A DNA stretch of 64,000 bases from Treponema pallidum subsp. pallidum str. Nichols (GTDB taxonomy: Bacteria; Spirochaetota; Spirochaetia; Treponematales; Treponemataceae): NCBI RefSeq assembly GCF_000410535.2, contig NC_021490.2, forward strand, positions 1,075,634 to 1,139,633, in the 5' to 3' direction. The position numbers were made by a program, and so were the translations under genes. Shown here one piece after another: positions 1 to 8,629 of this stretch (within the stretch, counting starts at the first letter, position 1; each line of letters starts with the position of its first letter). The notes beneath the pieces are model-generated. The model saw only the letters and a list, made by a program, of their open reading frames with translations. It did not search any database and was not told the origin of the DNA.

Positions 1-2610
1 GTGCAGGAGGAAGACGCCGGATTTAACCAGATGCCTGCGACAGGAGGGCAAACCAGCGAGAATCAACAACACTTTGACGCATTGCTCGCCTCTCTTGATC
101 TTGATTCGGCAAATGGCGAACGCGTGGTCCCCGAGAATGCAGATGAGTTCGCCGCTCAGGTACCTGAATCCCTTCTAGAAGGGTTGCATCCAGAAGACCA
201 AGAGACGAAACGCTCGCAAGAGGAACCTGTATCCTATGACTTCCCTGCGTTTGATCTGGACCAGGTAGCGCCTCCTACACCAGACGCCCCTGATTCTTCT
301 AACTCTGCTCTCACTGAGATTGAAATCACCCCAGCGCTCTCTGAGCACCCCACGCAGACGCAGGAAACGGGTACCACCTCGCCACAATCGCAGACTGTGC
401 ACGCTGATGCGTCTGCCCTAGGGCCTAGTGCCTCTGATCCTAATTTTTCCCCTGGGTCTGCGGATAACTTGGTCGCCCAATTCCCCATTGAAGAAAGCGT
501 GCAGATACCTCCTTTCCCCGCTGATGGCTTTGAACTTCCCGGTAAATTCCAAGAATTTGCGAGAGAATCTGAGAGCCCCTATTTCAGTCCTGATACAACC
601 GCCGACGCAGACCAAGCACAGACCATAAGCGAAACGGAATATCAACGCTTTCTCCAGCGGCTCGACGCCCTCCCCCTTCCTGTACGTATTGCGGTTCAAG
701 AATACCTGTCCTCAGAGGAGACCTCGGACAAAGAGGGTTATGCGCTCATTAGCAGCATTGCAAACAACGCCTCGCCAAAAGCGGTTGCTACTCAACTCGA
801 GCACATTCTAAAAAAGCCGCTGCATATTCCCAGAAAGTTTGAACGCAAGTCAGCTGCCGCACACGAACGCGAGAAGTCTTCCCTTCCCTACATCGCGAAA
901 CACACGGTGCTTCCCCTGACGGCCAGCTCAGCGGCCATACTCATTTTCATCCTTTCGCTTGCAGTCCTCTCCTGGCACTTTCTGTACAAACCCCTTCATG
1001 CGCACCTGAGCTACCGCGCAGGGTACCATGCATTAGAACTGGACCGCTACGAAGATGCACACACTAACTTTGAACACGCCAAACAGTACTGGAAGATAAA
1101 ACACTGGTACTTTCGTTATGCGCGTGCCTTACGTGACAAAAAACAATATACACGTGCTGAACAAATTTACACCGAGTTACTCTTTGATTTCCGGCATCCC
1201 AAACAGGGGAGCATTGAATATGCGCACATGCTCTGCAATGAGCTGCGCAAATACGAACAGGCAGAAACGACACTGCGTCGGCAGGGACTCGACCATCATC
1301 CAAATGATCCTGATATCCTCAGCGCACTCGGAGACGTATATCTAGAGTGGGCAGAAGAGGACCCTGCTCAATACGAGCAGGCTCGAAAAACATACCAATC
1401 ACTCATCGCTTCCCACGGCACGCGCGATGCGTATCTTGCACGCATGATGCGCTATTTTATCAGAACAGATCAGCTCGCGCAGGTACTTCCTCTTAAGGCA
1501 CACTTTACCAATACGCGCGCTAGGATCGCTCCTGAAGATTTGACAGAACTCAGTGGATACCTTTTAGAGAAACGCTATGAATCTCAACCCAGTGACTCCC
1601 TTACATTGCAGTCAAAGATTGAGGATCTGCGCGCATTACTTGAGCGGGCCTTTAAGGCGGATCCTATGTCTGCGGATGCGGCTTATTACCTTGGAAAATT
1701 CTTTGTCTACAATCACCGCAAGGACAGCGCGCGGGAACTCCTTCAGCAAGCTGTCAACCGTTACCCGCACATGCCACATTCCACAGTCAGGCGTACACTG
1801 CGTGAAATTGACGCGATGCGCCTGCTCGGTACGTTACTCCTGGAGGAAAAGGGACACGCTGCTGCCCGCGAAATATTCACCCAGGCACTTACGCGCTATC
1901 GCAGCTATATCGTAATGCGTGACCTACCGCCGCATCGGACTATTGGAAAACTGTACCGTGACTATGCAGATATGGACTACTTTATCTACAAAAACTATGA
2001 CTCTGCGTTGGAGCACTACCAGCATGCGCGGGCGCAGTTACTTGATACTCCTGAGGTTCAATACAAAATAGGGTATATTCAGCACAAAAAAAACAACTAC
2101 CCCGAAGCGATTCGGGCAATGAATGCAGCGTACGAGCACAATCCTCAGGATAAGCACCTTTTATATGGATTCGGCACCCTGTTGTGTAAACGTGGTGACT
2201 ACTTTGCTTCCCAGGGGTACTACGAGCAGTTACTTGAACTGTTAGATGCGCAGCGTACAAGACGCGGTGTCATGCTCCCCCACATAGAAAAGGCGGACGC
2301 CGCGTTTGTTGATTTGTACATGCGCACGTGTAATAACCTGGGCGTAGTATTGCACCGTTTGGCAACGACTCATGGAGATTCGCGGAAAAATGCACGGGCG
2401 TTAACTCTGTTTGCAGAATCCTCTCGTGCATGGGACGCACTCACCCGTCACCCTGAAACCAGGGTGCGCTCACAAGCTACCGGTCTTTCATACCTAAACG
2501 TCCATCACATGACACGCCCCTACACAGAGTTTCAGCCAGAACTGTACGACGACATTCCTCTCCTACTTGAGCACGAAGAACCGCCCATCCAAAAGGAACA
2601 AGAGAACTAG
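1..2610 (+). CDS. Membrane-anchored TPR-repeat protein (start possibly outside window)
   Basis: The open frame begins with GTG at the first base of the window, so its true start may lie upstream. Residues 1-300 are acidic, Pro/Ser/Thr-rich and low in complexity. One hydrophobic segment lies at about residues 303-327. The remaining ~540 residues are helical, with repeated Tyr/Ala/Leu spacing typical of tetratricopeptide repeats (for example around 345-460 and 685-760). The likely topology is a cytoplasmic N-terminal tail, a single membrane anchor and a periplasmic TPR scaffold. TPR arrays mediate protein-protein contacts; no catalytic motif is visible, so the partner is unknown. The rubredoxin gene follows after 63 bases on the same strand. 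Confidence 0.8.
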   Translation: MQEEDAGFNQMPATGGQTSENQQHFDALLASLDLDSANGERVVPENADEFAAQVPESLLEGLHPEDQETKRSQEEPVSYDFPAFDLDQVAPPTPDAPDSSNSALTEIEITPALSEHPTQTQETGTTSPQSQTVHADASALGPSASDPNFSPGSADNLVAQFPIEESVQIPPFPADGFELPGKFQEFARESESPYFSPDTTADADQAQTISETEYQRFLQRLDALPLPVRIAVQEYLSSEETSDKEGYALISSIANNASPKAVATQLEHILKKPLHIPRKFERKSAAAHEREKSSLPYIAKHTVLPLTASSAAILIFILSLAVLSWHFLYKPLHAHLSYRAGYHALELDRYEDAHTNFEHAKQYWKIKHWYFRYARALRDKKQYTRAEQIYTELLFDFRHPKQGSIEYAHMLCNELRKYEQAETTLRRQGLDHHPNDPDILSALGDVYLEWAEEDPAQYEQARKTYQSLIASHGTRDAYLARMMRYFIRTDQLAQVLPLKAHFTNTRARIAPEDLTELSGYLLEKRYESQPSDSLTLQSKIEDLRALLERAFKADPMSADAAYYLGKFFVYNHRKDSARELLQQAVNRYPHMPHSTVRRTLREIDAMRLLGTLLLEEKGHAAAREIFTQALTRYRSYIVMRDLPPHRTIGKLYRDYADMDYFIYKNYDSALEHYQHARAQLLDTPEVQYKIGYIQHKKNNYPEAIRAMNAAYEHNPQDKHLLYGFGTLLCKRGDYFASQGYYEQLLELLDAQRTRRGVMLPHIEKADAAFVDLYMRTCNNLGVVLHRLATTHGDSRKNARALTLFAESSRAWDALTRHPETRVRSQATGLSYLNVHHMTRPYTEFQPELYDDIPLLLEHEEPPIQKEQEN

Positions 2611-2673
2611 CCAACGGTGCCCGCTTGCCTGCATGACCGAAACAGGGTAGTCTCCCCTGAGAGGAGGCGACTG

Positions 2674-2832
2674 ATGGGAACGTACATGTGTGATTTGTGT
2701 GGCTGGGGATACAATCCAGAGGTAGGGGATGCAGACGGGGGCATTCCCGCGGGTACTGCGTTTGAGAACCTACCGGACCACTGGGAGTGTCCACTCTGTG
2801 GGGTGGACAAGACAAGTTTTGTGAAAGTGTAG
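2674..2832 (+). CDS. rub: Rubredoxin
   Basis: This 52-residue protein carries the rubredoxin Fe(SCys)4 site: Cys6-x2-Cys9 and Cys39-x2-Cys42, with aromatic residues Tyr4, Trp11, Tyr13 and Trp37 around it. The ATG at 2674 is chosen because GAGGAGG lies just upstream (2661-2667) and because it gives the usual family length. An in-frame reading upstream has no homology. Rubredoxins are one-electron carriers. In treponemes the established partner is the superoxide reductase neelaredoxin, which is not encoded in this window. It sits between the TPR protein and a small unknown gene and is probably co-transcribed with both. Confidence 0.93.
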
Positions 2833-2864
2833 CTCTTCTGCCTAGAGGAAAGGGGAACGATCCA

Positions 2865-3152
2865 GTGAAAAAAAAGGACGCTTTCGTCGGTACGATCGGC
2901 TACGACGGTCAACGGGCAGTAGTGGACAGGGCCCGCGTGCTGAAGCACAGCAGGAGTTCCCTGCAGGAACTTCTCAGTGCGGGGGCCTTCCGAGAGGCGG
3001 CTGCCTGCGCCGTTTGGGAACGCTCGACAGAAGCACTGGAGGCCGTCGCCTCCGCCTACAACGCCCGCTCAGGGAGCAGGTACAGCGCGCAGGACATCGC
3101 AAAAGTTTTCGGCATTGCCTCCGAACCAGGGGAAAAGGCGGTTGTCCTCTAG
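2865..3152 (+). CDS. Small hypothetical protein, 95 aa
   Basis: The start is placed at GTG 2865, preceded by AGAGGAAAGGGG. The upstream in-frame extension overlaps rubredoxin and is unlikely. The N-terminus is lysine-rich and partly encoded by a run of eight A at 2868-2875. The rest is an Ala/Glu-rich helical protein with an 'EALEAVASAYNARSG' stretch and no signal peptide or membrane segment. I recognise no family. Translation probably follows rubredoxin within one transcript, which ends at the hairpin at 3174-3214. Confidence 0.6.
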   Translation: MKKKDAFVGTIGYDGQRAVVDRARVLKHSRSSLQELLSAGAFREAAACAVWERSTEALEAVASAYNARSGSRYSAQDIAKVFGIASEPGEKAVVL

Positions 3153-3173
3153 CCGCCTCCTCCTTTGCTGAAG

Positions 3174-3214
3174 ATCCTGCACCCCCTCAGGCTTAGCCTG
3201 AGGGGGTGCAGGAT
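3174..3214. terminator. Bidirectional intrinsic terminator, perfect 20-bp stem
   Basis: Bases 3174-3193 and 3195-3214 are exact reverse complements separated by a single T, so the real loop will open to 3-5 bases. The core of the stem is CACCCCCTCAGGC. It lies between the ends of two convergent genes, the 95-aa gene (+) and rlpA (-). T-rich bases flank the stem on both strands, though neither run is long. Confidence 0.8.
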
Positions 3215-3220
3215 TTCCCA

Positions 3221-4246
3221 CTACCAACTTTCCTGGCGGATAACGTAATCGTGAAACCTTCCCCTTTTCAGCGCGTGCTTTACCCTCTCTAGGTCCGCGG
3301 GGCGTATCCCCGGCAGCACCACGCGCACCGCGTGCTCTGTTCGCTCATATGAAGGATCAAAGCCCGCCTCGCGCAGCTTAACTACCAAGCGGAGCGCATT
3401 CTCCTCACGAACAAAGGCTCCCAACTGTATACGCCAAAGCACCCCCCGCGTTTCCCCCGAATGGGTTGGCGTATACACCGACTTCATCCCTGACACCTTC
3501 CCGCCACCAGCTGCGTAGGGAAGAGGCGCAGCAGCCGCATAGGAAGAAGACGAAGGAACAGGCTGCGCGTGCGAGTTAGGTGCAGCGGAGCCAGGCACGG
3601 CCGTCCCATAGGGAACCCGACTGGGAGTCGAACCCGGTGCTGCGTACGCGACAGGCGGCGCACCATACTCCGAAGCGGGGACATCCGTTGTATTCGCCAC
3701 TCCCGGCACACCCGGAGTTCCAGCCCTCCTTCCGACAGGAGCTGGCGGTGGATTATGAGGATCCGCATACATGACAGGCGCACTGGACGTGGGAGCAGTA
3801 GGCGGAACACCAAAGGAATCTTGAGGTAAGACACCAGGAGAAGTCTGCCTATCGTTGCGTTGCTGTGAAGCGTGCGCATTCGGATCTGCCTTGTGTATGG
3901 AGACGCGCGCCACCCCCGCGTTCAGCATGTCTAACGCAACAGCTGCAGCCTTTGACACGTCAATCTCTCTATTTGCAGCGTAAGGTCCCCGATCATTGAT
4001 GCGCACGATTACCTTTTTGCCGTTGTCCAAGTTCGTCAACTCCACAACCGTACCAAAGGGAAGCGTGCGGTGCGCGGCAGTATACGCGTTCATGTCAAAA
4101 ATCTCCCCACTTGCGGTAGGTCTTCCGTTAAAAGACTCCGCATAGTAGGAAGCATACCCTTCCGGAACGATTACCTCGCCGGCTGCAAAAAGCATCTGCA
4201 CGTTCCACAATACTGCAGCCACTGCAACGACACGCTTGTCCATCAT
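3221..4246 (-). CDS. rlpA: RlpA-like lytic transglycosylase/septal ring protein with SPOR domain
   Basis: The 341-residue protein has an N-terminal signal peptide (residues 1-22, cleavage near FAA|GE). A double-psi beta-barrel follows at about 27-115, with the RlpA signatures 'AHRTLPFGT' and 'INDRGPY', which supply the conserved His and Asp of the active site. A Pro/Ala/Ser-rich linker spans ~125-265. A C-terminal SPOR domain (about 268-338) begins with 'WRIQLGAF'. Known RlpA proteins cleave denuded glycan strands at septa, and SPOR domains bind such glycan. The start ATG at 4246 has AAGGAG six bases upstream; ATG 4243 is the alternative. A tRNA-Leu lies upstream on the same strand. Confidence 0.92.
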   Translation of the reverse strand: MMDKRVVAVAAVLWNVQMLFAAGEVIVPEGYASYYAESFNGRPTASGEIFDMNAYTAAHRTLPFGTVVELTNLDNGKKVIVRINDRGPYAANREIDVSKAAAVALDMLNAGVARVSIHKADPNAHASQQRNDRQTSPGVLPQDSFGVPPTAPTSSAPVMYADPHNPPPAPVGRRAGTPGVPGVANTTDVPASEYGAPPVAYAAPGSTPSRVPYGTAVPGSAAPNSHAQPVPSSSSYAAAAPLPYAAGGGKVSGMKSVYTPTHSGETRGVLWRIQLGAFVREENALRLVVKLREAGFDPSYERTEHAVRVVLPGIRPADLERVKHALKRGRFHDYVIRQESW

Positions 4247-4363
4247 TCAACACTCCTTCCAAAGGCTTCACCCGAGCAAAACGATGCTTCACAAGACACC
4301 CCCGACGCTTATCGGAATATGGACAAAAAGGTTGAAATCTTTTAAGGTAGGGGCGCAGTGGGT

Positions 4364-4449
4364 TGCTGGAGACGAGACTTGAACTCGTACGACCGCTGCC
4401 GGTCAAGGGATTTTAAGTCCCTGATGTCTACCAATTCCATCACTCCAGC
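4364..4449 (-). tRNA. tRNA-Leu (anticodon TAA)
   Basis: On the minus strand the acceptor arms GCTGGAG and CTCCAGC pair perfectly. The anticodon stem AGGGA/TCCCT encloses CTTAAAA, giving anticodon TAA. A T-arm with GTTCAAG and a long variable arm typical of class II tRNA-Leu are present. The discriminator base is A and CCA is not encoded. It reads UUA (and UUG by wobble). It lies 117 bases upstream of rlpA on the same strand. Confidence 0.95.
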
Positions 4450-4488
4450 GTTGTGCGGCCGTGCTGCCACTGTAGCGGGTAAGTAGCC

Positions 4489-4494
4489 GGGAGG
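4489..4494 (+). promoter_or_regulatory. Shine-Dalgarno that argues for an AUA start of tatD
   Basis: GGGAGG lies five bases before ATA at 4500. The frame beginning at ATA encodes the conserved TatD N-terminus with the HxH metal motif. No ATG, GTG or TTG occurs in this frame between the stop at 4473 and the ATG at 4602. This placement is what decides the start. Confidence 0.6.
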
Positions 4495-4499
4495 TCAAC

Positions 4500-5411
4500 A
4501 TATACAGTGATTCGCACTGCCACCTTGCGCTGCTTGTAAAGCAAAGTGAGGATCCTCAATCCCTCTTCAGACAGCTGGACCTTGCACGCTTCCCGTTTCT
4601 CATGGAGGTCGGTACGCGCGCAGGGGATTATCAGGAAAGAAAGGCTCTGCTCCTGCAGGCCTGCGCGGGGCGCTCGCTTCCTTCTTGTCTGCACTTCTCT
4701 GTAGGGGTCCGGCCTGCGCCGGAGCCCATTGCGCATCCTGAGACAGCCCTTTCACTGCTTCGGTCAGACGTGCGTGCCCTGTGCGCAGAACAGGCGCCCT
4801 ACCGAGCCTTGGGTGAATGCGGTCTTGACCGACACTGGAATGGCCCTCAGGTAGCGTGCAAAGCACGGAAAGGATCTGGTGTGCGCGGTACACCAGATCT
4901 TGATGCAGAGGAGTATCTTTTTAAGGCACAGCTCTCTATAGCGAAAGCTCAGAACCTGCCGCTCATCATTCATTCACGGGACGCTTTTGAACCGACACTC
5001 CGTTGCCTGGACTCAGTGGGGTGGAGAAAGGGTGTGATGCATTGTTTCTCGTACGGAGTCGTTGAGGCACACGCTTTTTTAGAACGTGGTTTGTACATCT
5101 CTTGTGCAGGCACACTTACGTACGCAAAGACGACATCCGAACTTCTCGCGCGCGATGCGCTTATTCGGAGTATCCCTCTGGATCGTCTATTGTTAGAAAC
5201 GGACACTCCCTACCTCGCTCCAGTACCGCATCGAGGAACACACAACAGACCCGAGTATGTCCGACATACCTACGCGTTGGTAGCAAACATCCTTGGTATA
5301 AGTGAGAAGGCTTTAGCACAGCACGTGTTTGCAAACTGCTGTGCCCTTTTTGAAGCGCAAGAACCGACAGAAGCATGTTCCCAAGCGCATGCCCCCACAC
5401 GATATACCTAA
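4500..5411 (+). CDS. tatD: TatD-family metal-dependent DNase, apparent AUA start
   Basis: Read from ATA 4500, the protein is 303 aa and opens with the canonical TatD start 'YSDSHCHL', carrying metal ligands His6 and His8. Further family residues are Glu106 in 'GECGLD', His in 'IIHSRDA', His in 'MHCFS' and Asp in 'ETDTPYLAP'. TatD enzymes are Mg2+-dependent 3'-5' exonucleases or AP-endonuclease-like repair and quality-control nucleases of the TIM-barrel amidohydrolase fold. Starting at the first ATG (4602, residue 35) would delete the HxH motif and the first beta strand. An insertion of ~15 residues after 'GLDRHW' is unusual. The function call is firm; the start is inferred from homology and the SD at 4489. 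Confidence 0.88.
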   Translation: MYSDSHCHLALLVKQSEDPQSLFRQLDLARFPFLMEVGTRAGDYQERKALLLQACAGRSLPSCLHFSVGVRPAPEPIAHPETALSLLRSDVRALCAEQAPYRALGECGLDRHWNGPQVACKARKGSGVRGTPDLDAEEYLFKAQLSIAKAQNLPLIIHSRDAFEPTLRCLDSVGWRKGVMHCFSYGVVEAHAFLERGLYISCAGTLTYAKTTSELLARDALIRSIPLDRLLLETDTPYLAPVPHRGTHNRPEYVRHTYALVANILGISEKALAQHVFANCCALFEAQEPTEACSQAHAPTRYT

Positions 5412-5492
5412 TGCGTAGCCAGATCTCATTCTCGAATGATAAGTCAACCGATGATTACCGTGGCTCGATTTCTATAACAAAGGATTATGAGT

Positions 5493-6827
5493 ATGAGCAA
5501 AATACCTCTTATCAGTACGGTTACGTCTACCATATCTGCCATTAACGGTGCGTGTACTGGAGAACGCGTGGATATACACATTCAGACGCTCTCTCGTCTG
5601 AATGAGATAGCATCCGTTTTTCGCTTCGAGATGCCTGAGATTAAGATTATTGATTTTGGTGACCCAAACGTCGACAGCGAAGCGTGTTTAAAAATTATAA
5701 AGGATGATCCTTGGCTTCTATTTGGTGGGGTGATTGCTATCACTAACTCGATGGAAGAAAAAATAAAAATCGTAAATCGCAAAGACCCGAATTTCCTTTC
5801 AGTTTCCACGCGGCAGGAATTTGAAGCGCATGCCTCCCAGGTTGTGCGAATCGTGGACAGAAACCGACACTTTCTTTCTAGTCGCAGCCTCGTGCACCAA
5901 GCACATGGACACGAGCAGGGAAATTTTATCTGCGACACCGATTCCTTTGAGATTACCTTTTACGCCAGCTTGATTAGTTCGTACCTGTACAATACCAACC
6001 GTATCAATGAGCTTGAACGCACTTCGTTTGAAGGCGCAATGATGGAACTGTTACTCAATGCACTGGAGCACGGAAACTGCGGCATTAGCTACGACGAAAA
6101 AACAGAGTGGCTCGAACAGCGCAAGGATATCTTTGATTTGATTGCTCTGCGCAAGCAGGACCCGCGCATTAGCGCGAAAAAAATCTATATTTCCTATGAC
6201 ATTACACTGCAGCGTACACGCATTACCATTCGTGACGAAGGCACAGGCTTTGATTGGAAAAGCCGCATGGCAAGCGCGTGCAAACCTGGTCTACACGGTA
6301 TGGGCATAAAAATGACAGAAATTTTTGTCAAAAGGCTCAGCTATAACGACGTGGGCAACGAGGTGACGTTTGAAATTGACAACCAGGAAAACGTCGCGAA
6401 CCTTGTGCCTTCAATTTTGAAAAACCAACAGGTACTAACGTTCCGGGATGCCCAGGTGGTATGTTACCAGAACGAAGAATCCAGTTCCCTTTTCTACATT
6501 TCGTCGGGGAAATTCGCAGTGTACGTGGATAACAAGTTCATGTCCATGCTGACCCCATCAGACATATTCATCGGGGAAATGTCGTTCTTGCTCAACAACC
6601 GGCGCTCTGCAACGATTGTATCAGTAGGCGAAGGCACACTGGTAAAGATATCAAAGATGAAGTTCATCTCACTGATTGAGGATCATCCTCACTATGGGAT
6701 CTACCTCGCACGCCTGCTTGCAGGTAGACTTGCCCATCAATCGCGCGAGAGCGCGAAGCTTAAAAACACCCTGACCCTTCTCGGTCAACGAACACCCGAC
6801 ACCGGCGCACAAGCTATCCCCTCATGA
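5493..6827 (+). CDS. Receiver-like + HATPase + cyclic-nucleotide-binding protein
   Basis: The protein is 444 aa from ATG 5493. This start is preferred to ATG 5487 because AAAGGA ends only two bases before the latter. Residues ~45-95 resemble a degenerate response-regulator receiver ('IKIIDFGDP' ... 'GVIAITNS'). Residues ~150-295 form a GHKL ATPase like RsbW/SpoIIAB, with N-box 'ELLLNALEHGN', G1-like 'RDEGTGFDW' and G2-like 'GLHGMGIKM'. Residues ~302-425 form a cNMP-binding fold with phosphate-cassette-like 'IGEMSFLLNNRRSATI'. No histidine phosphoacceptor domain or DNA-binding domain is seen. The combination suggests an anti-sigma-type kinase or partner-switch regulator gated by a nucleotide, which is inference. 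Confidence 0.8.
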   Translation: MSKIPLISTVTSTISAINGACTGERVDIHIQTLSRLNEIASVFRFEMPEIKIIDFGDPNVDSEACLKIIKDDPWLLFGGVIAITNSMEEKIKIVNRKDPNFLSVSTRQEFEAHASQVVRIVDRNRHFLSSRSLVHQAHGHEQGNFICDTDSFEITFYASLISSYLYNTNRINELERTSFEGAMMELLLNALEHGNCGISYDEKTEWLEQRKDIFDLIALRKQDPRISAKKIYISYDITLQRTRITIRDEGTGFDWKSRMASACKPGLHGMGIKMTEIFVKRLSYNDVGNEVTFEIDNQENVANLVPSILKNQQVLTFRDAQVVCYQNEESSSLFYISSGKFAVYVDNKFMSMLTPSDIFIGEMSFLLNNRRSATIVSVGEGTLVKISKMKFISLIEDHPHYGIYLARLLAGRLAHQSRESAKLKNTLTLLGQRTPDTGAQAIPS

Positions 6828-6856
6828 CAGGACACCAACCGATTCAGGAGAAACTA

Positions 6857-8473
6857 TCAATAGCCGTCAGATACCTGGCGATTGGCGTCCTTCTGACAAA
6901 GCTCTTGGTACACAAAGGACTTTGTCTTGAGTTCGTCTTTGATTTTTTGGGGAAAGGGGATGTAGCGCCAAAAGACATTGCGGACCTCTTTGTCCAGTTT
7001 CTGGATGCCCTCGCTTTCCTTCAGGAGCCAGGTCGTGTAATCGGCAATAAAATACTCCTTTACATCACCCCTTAATTTTTGGGGTTGAAACCACTGATAA
7101 TAATTCCCCGTCAAGCCCTCTTCCATCCAGTAATACGAAGCCTTTTCCTTTGCAACCTGCCAACGTAAATCCGCCGTCGCGGTAATAACTGCAAGCTTCA
7201 AGCTCCTTCCATACATAGGCACCGCAACGCGTCCACGGCTTGTCACGCGATTGTAACGATCAAACGGCTCCCAACAAAATCCTATGTCCCCATAAGAAGG
7301 CAACAGCACCACGAATGGCGGAATCCTGTTTACCTGCTGCTTATACTGACGGCAATACGCTTCCGGATCCAGACCTTCAATCCAAGCCATAATTTTCAAT
7401 ACATTTTCCCGCGTGCCAATCTCATGCTCCGCAGAACGGAAATACTCTCTGGACAAGAGGGGGAAATGGTTGCCCTGGCGCCCGCAGCTCATCTTTATCA
7501 TTTGGCGCACGGTATCGTACTCCGTACTCACTGCTGAACTGTTCTCCGCATTGGGCGCATCTAGTTTCTCTCGCAGGGAATGCACTGCGTCTTGTGAAGC
7601 GCGGTAGCCCGCATATAACCCATTAAACTCCCGATCTATACCCAACAACTTTTTTAACAATTCATGGATCTCCGAGATTCCTTGCTTCTGCGCCTCGTTG
7701 AAACCTGCTGTCACCCCAGGGAGACCTTCAATGGATTCGTGCACGAAAAGACGCGAAATTCTGTTCTTCACCTCCTCTTCCACACGGGCACGCTCCGCCG
7801 ACCTCACCTGCAACAGACGCTCAGAACTCTGCAACTGCCCGCACGCTTTATCATACGCCTGCCGTACGCGTGCGACATCGTCTTTCCTTTTTACTTGCAC
7901 TTCGTCGGTGCTTGAAGGGCGAACCTTTCCAGAACCAATCGCAATCAGCCATTCATCCAGATAATAAAGAGGCTGCTGCAAACTATTCGTCTCAATAATC
8001 CGCGCGAAGATATCTTTCTGGGATGCGGTCAACAAGGTAGGAAGCAACAGTCCATAGCGCAATGCGTAACGCTTTTCCATGCACGCCGACCCACCGCCGA
8101 TTTTCCCCGATATCTGTGCCATTAATTGCCAGTAACTGCTAATAAGCTGCTGCCGGCACACAGAGCGATCCTTTAAGTCAGTGGTGGACAAATAGCGCGC
8201 CAAAGCCGCATGCGCACGCTGCCCAACTTCCAACTCATCCGAAACGACACGTTTATAAAACTCTGCTGACTCAAAAAACTGGTGCGGGGTCTTGCTTTGA
8301 AACTCAGTAACCAAGGGAAAACTACGCTCAGAAAGATCAACGTCACTCGGATCTCGCGTCCCGGTAGGCGACATCGCTGTACCCTTCCCTGCAGAAGAAT
8401 GCTCAGACGGCACACCCTGCGGCGTATCTTGCAGCAGAGCTAACAGATCCGGATCTAAACCTAAATCAGACAC
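6857..8473 (-). CDS. Large hypothetical protein, 538 aa
   Basis: The start is GTG 8473, preceded by GAGGGAGGGGG. Any earlier in-frame ATG would lie inside the tRNA-Ala gene. The product ('SDLGLDPDLLALLQ') has no signal peptide or clear membrane segment. The middle (about 190-330) is charged and helical, probably coiled coil. The C-terminal half is rich in Trp and Tyr, with 'FCWEPFDRYNRV' and 'YYWMEEGLTGNYYQW'. I recognise no family; it is probably spirochaete-restricted. It is the last gene of a minus-strand run after tRNA-Ala and sppA, and it converges on the HATPase/cNMP gene with only 29 bases between them. Confidence 0.75.
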   Translation of the reverse strand: MSDLGLDPDLLALLQDTPQGVPSEHSSAGKGTAMSPTGTRDPSDVDLSERSFPLVTEFQSKTPHQFFESAEFYKRVVSDELEVGQRAHAALARYLSTTDLKDRSVCRQQLISSYWQLMAQISGKIGGGSACMEKRYALRYGLLLPTLLTASQKDIFARIIETNSLQQPLYYLDEWLIAIGSGKVRPSSTDEVQVKRKDDVARVRQAYDKACGQLQSSERLLQVRSAERARVEEEVKNRISRLFVHESIEGLPGVTAGFNEAQKQGISEIHELLKKLLGIDREFNGLYAGYRASQDAVHSLREKLDAPNAENSSAVSTEYDTVRQMIKMSCGRQGNHFPLLSREYFRSAEHEIGTRENVLKIMAWIEGLDPEAYCRQYKQQVNRIPPFVVLLPSYGDIGFCWEPFDRYNRVTSRGRVAVPMYGRSLKLAVITATADLRWQVAKEKASYYWMEEGLTGNYYQWFQPQKLRGDVKEYFIADYTTWLLKESEGIQKLDKEVRNVFWRYIPFPQKIKDELKTKSFVYQELCQKDANRQVSDGY

Positions 8474-8496
8474 ACCCCCTCCCTCACACACGGCGA

Positions 8497-8570
<74 letters not shown>

Positions 8571-8629
8571 AAAAACCGGCGCCAACCGTAGCAAACAACG
8601 CTGCGCTCGATCAAGCGTAGCAGTGCCCG

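Noticed and set aside
4128..4406. Minus-strand frame overlapping tRNA-Leu and the rlpA start
   Set aside because: It covers a tRNA gene and the start of rlpA in another frame, with no protein likeness.
6824..7075. Plus-strand frame of 83 codons following the HATPase/cNMP gene
   Set aside because: It lies antisense to the end of the 538-aa gene, has no ribosome-binding site and no recognisable protein sequence.
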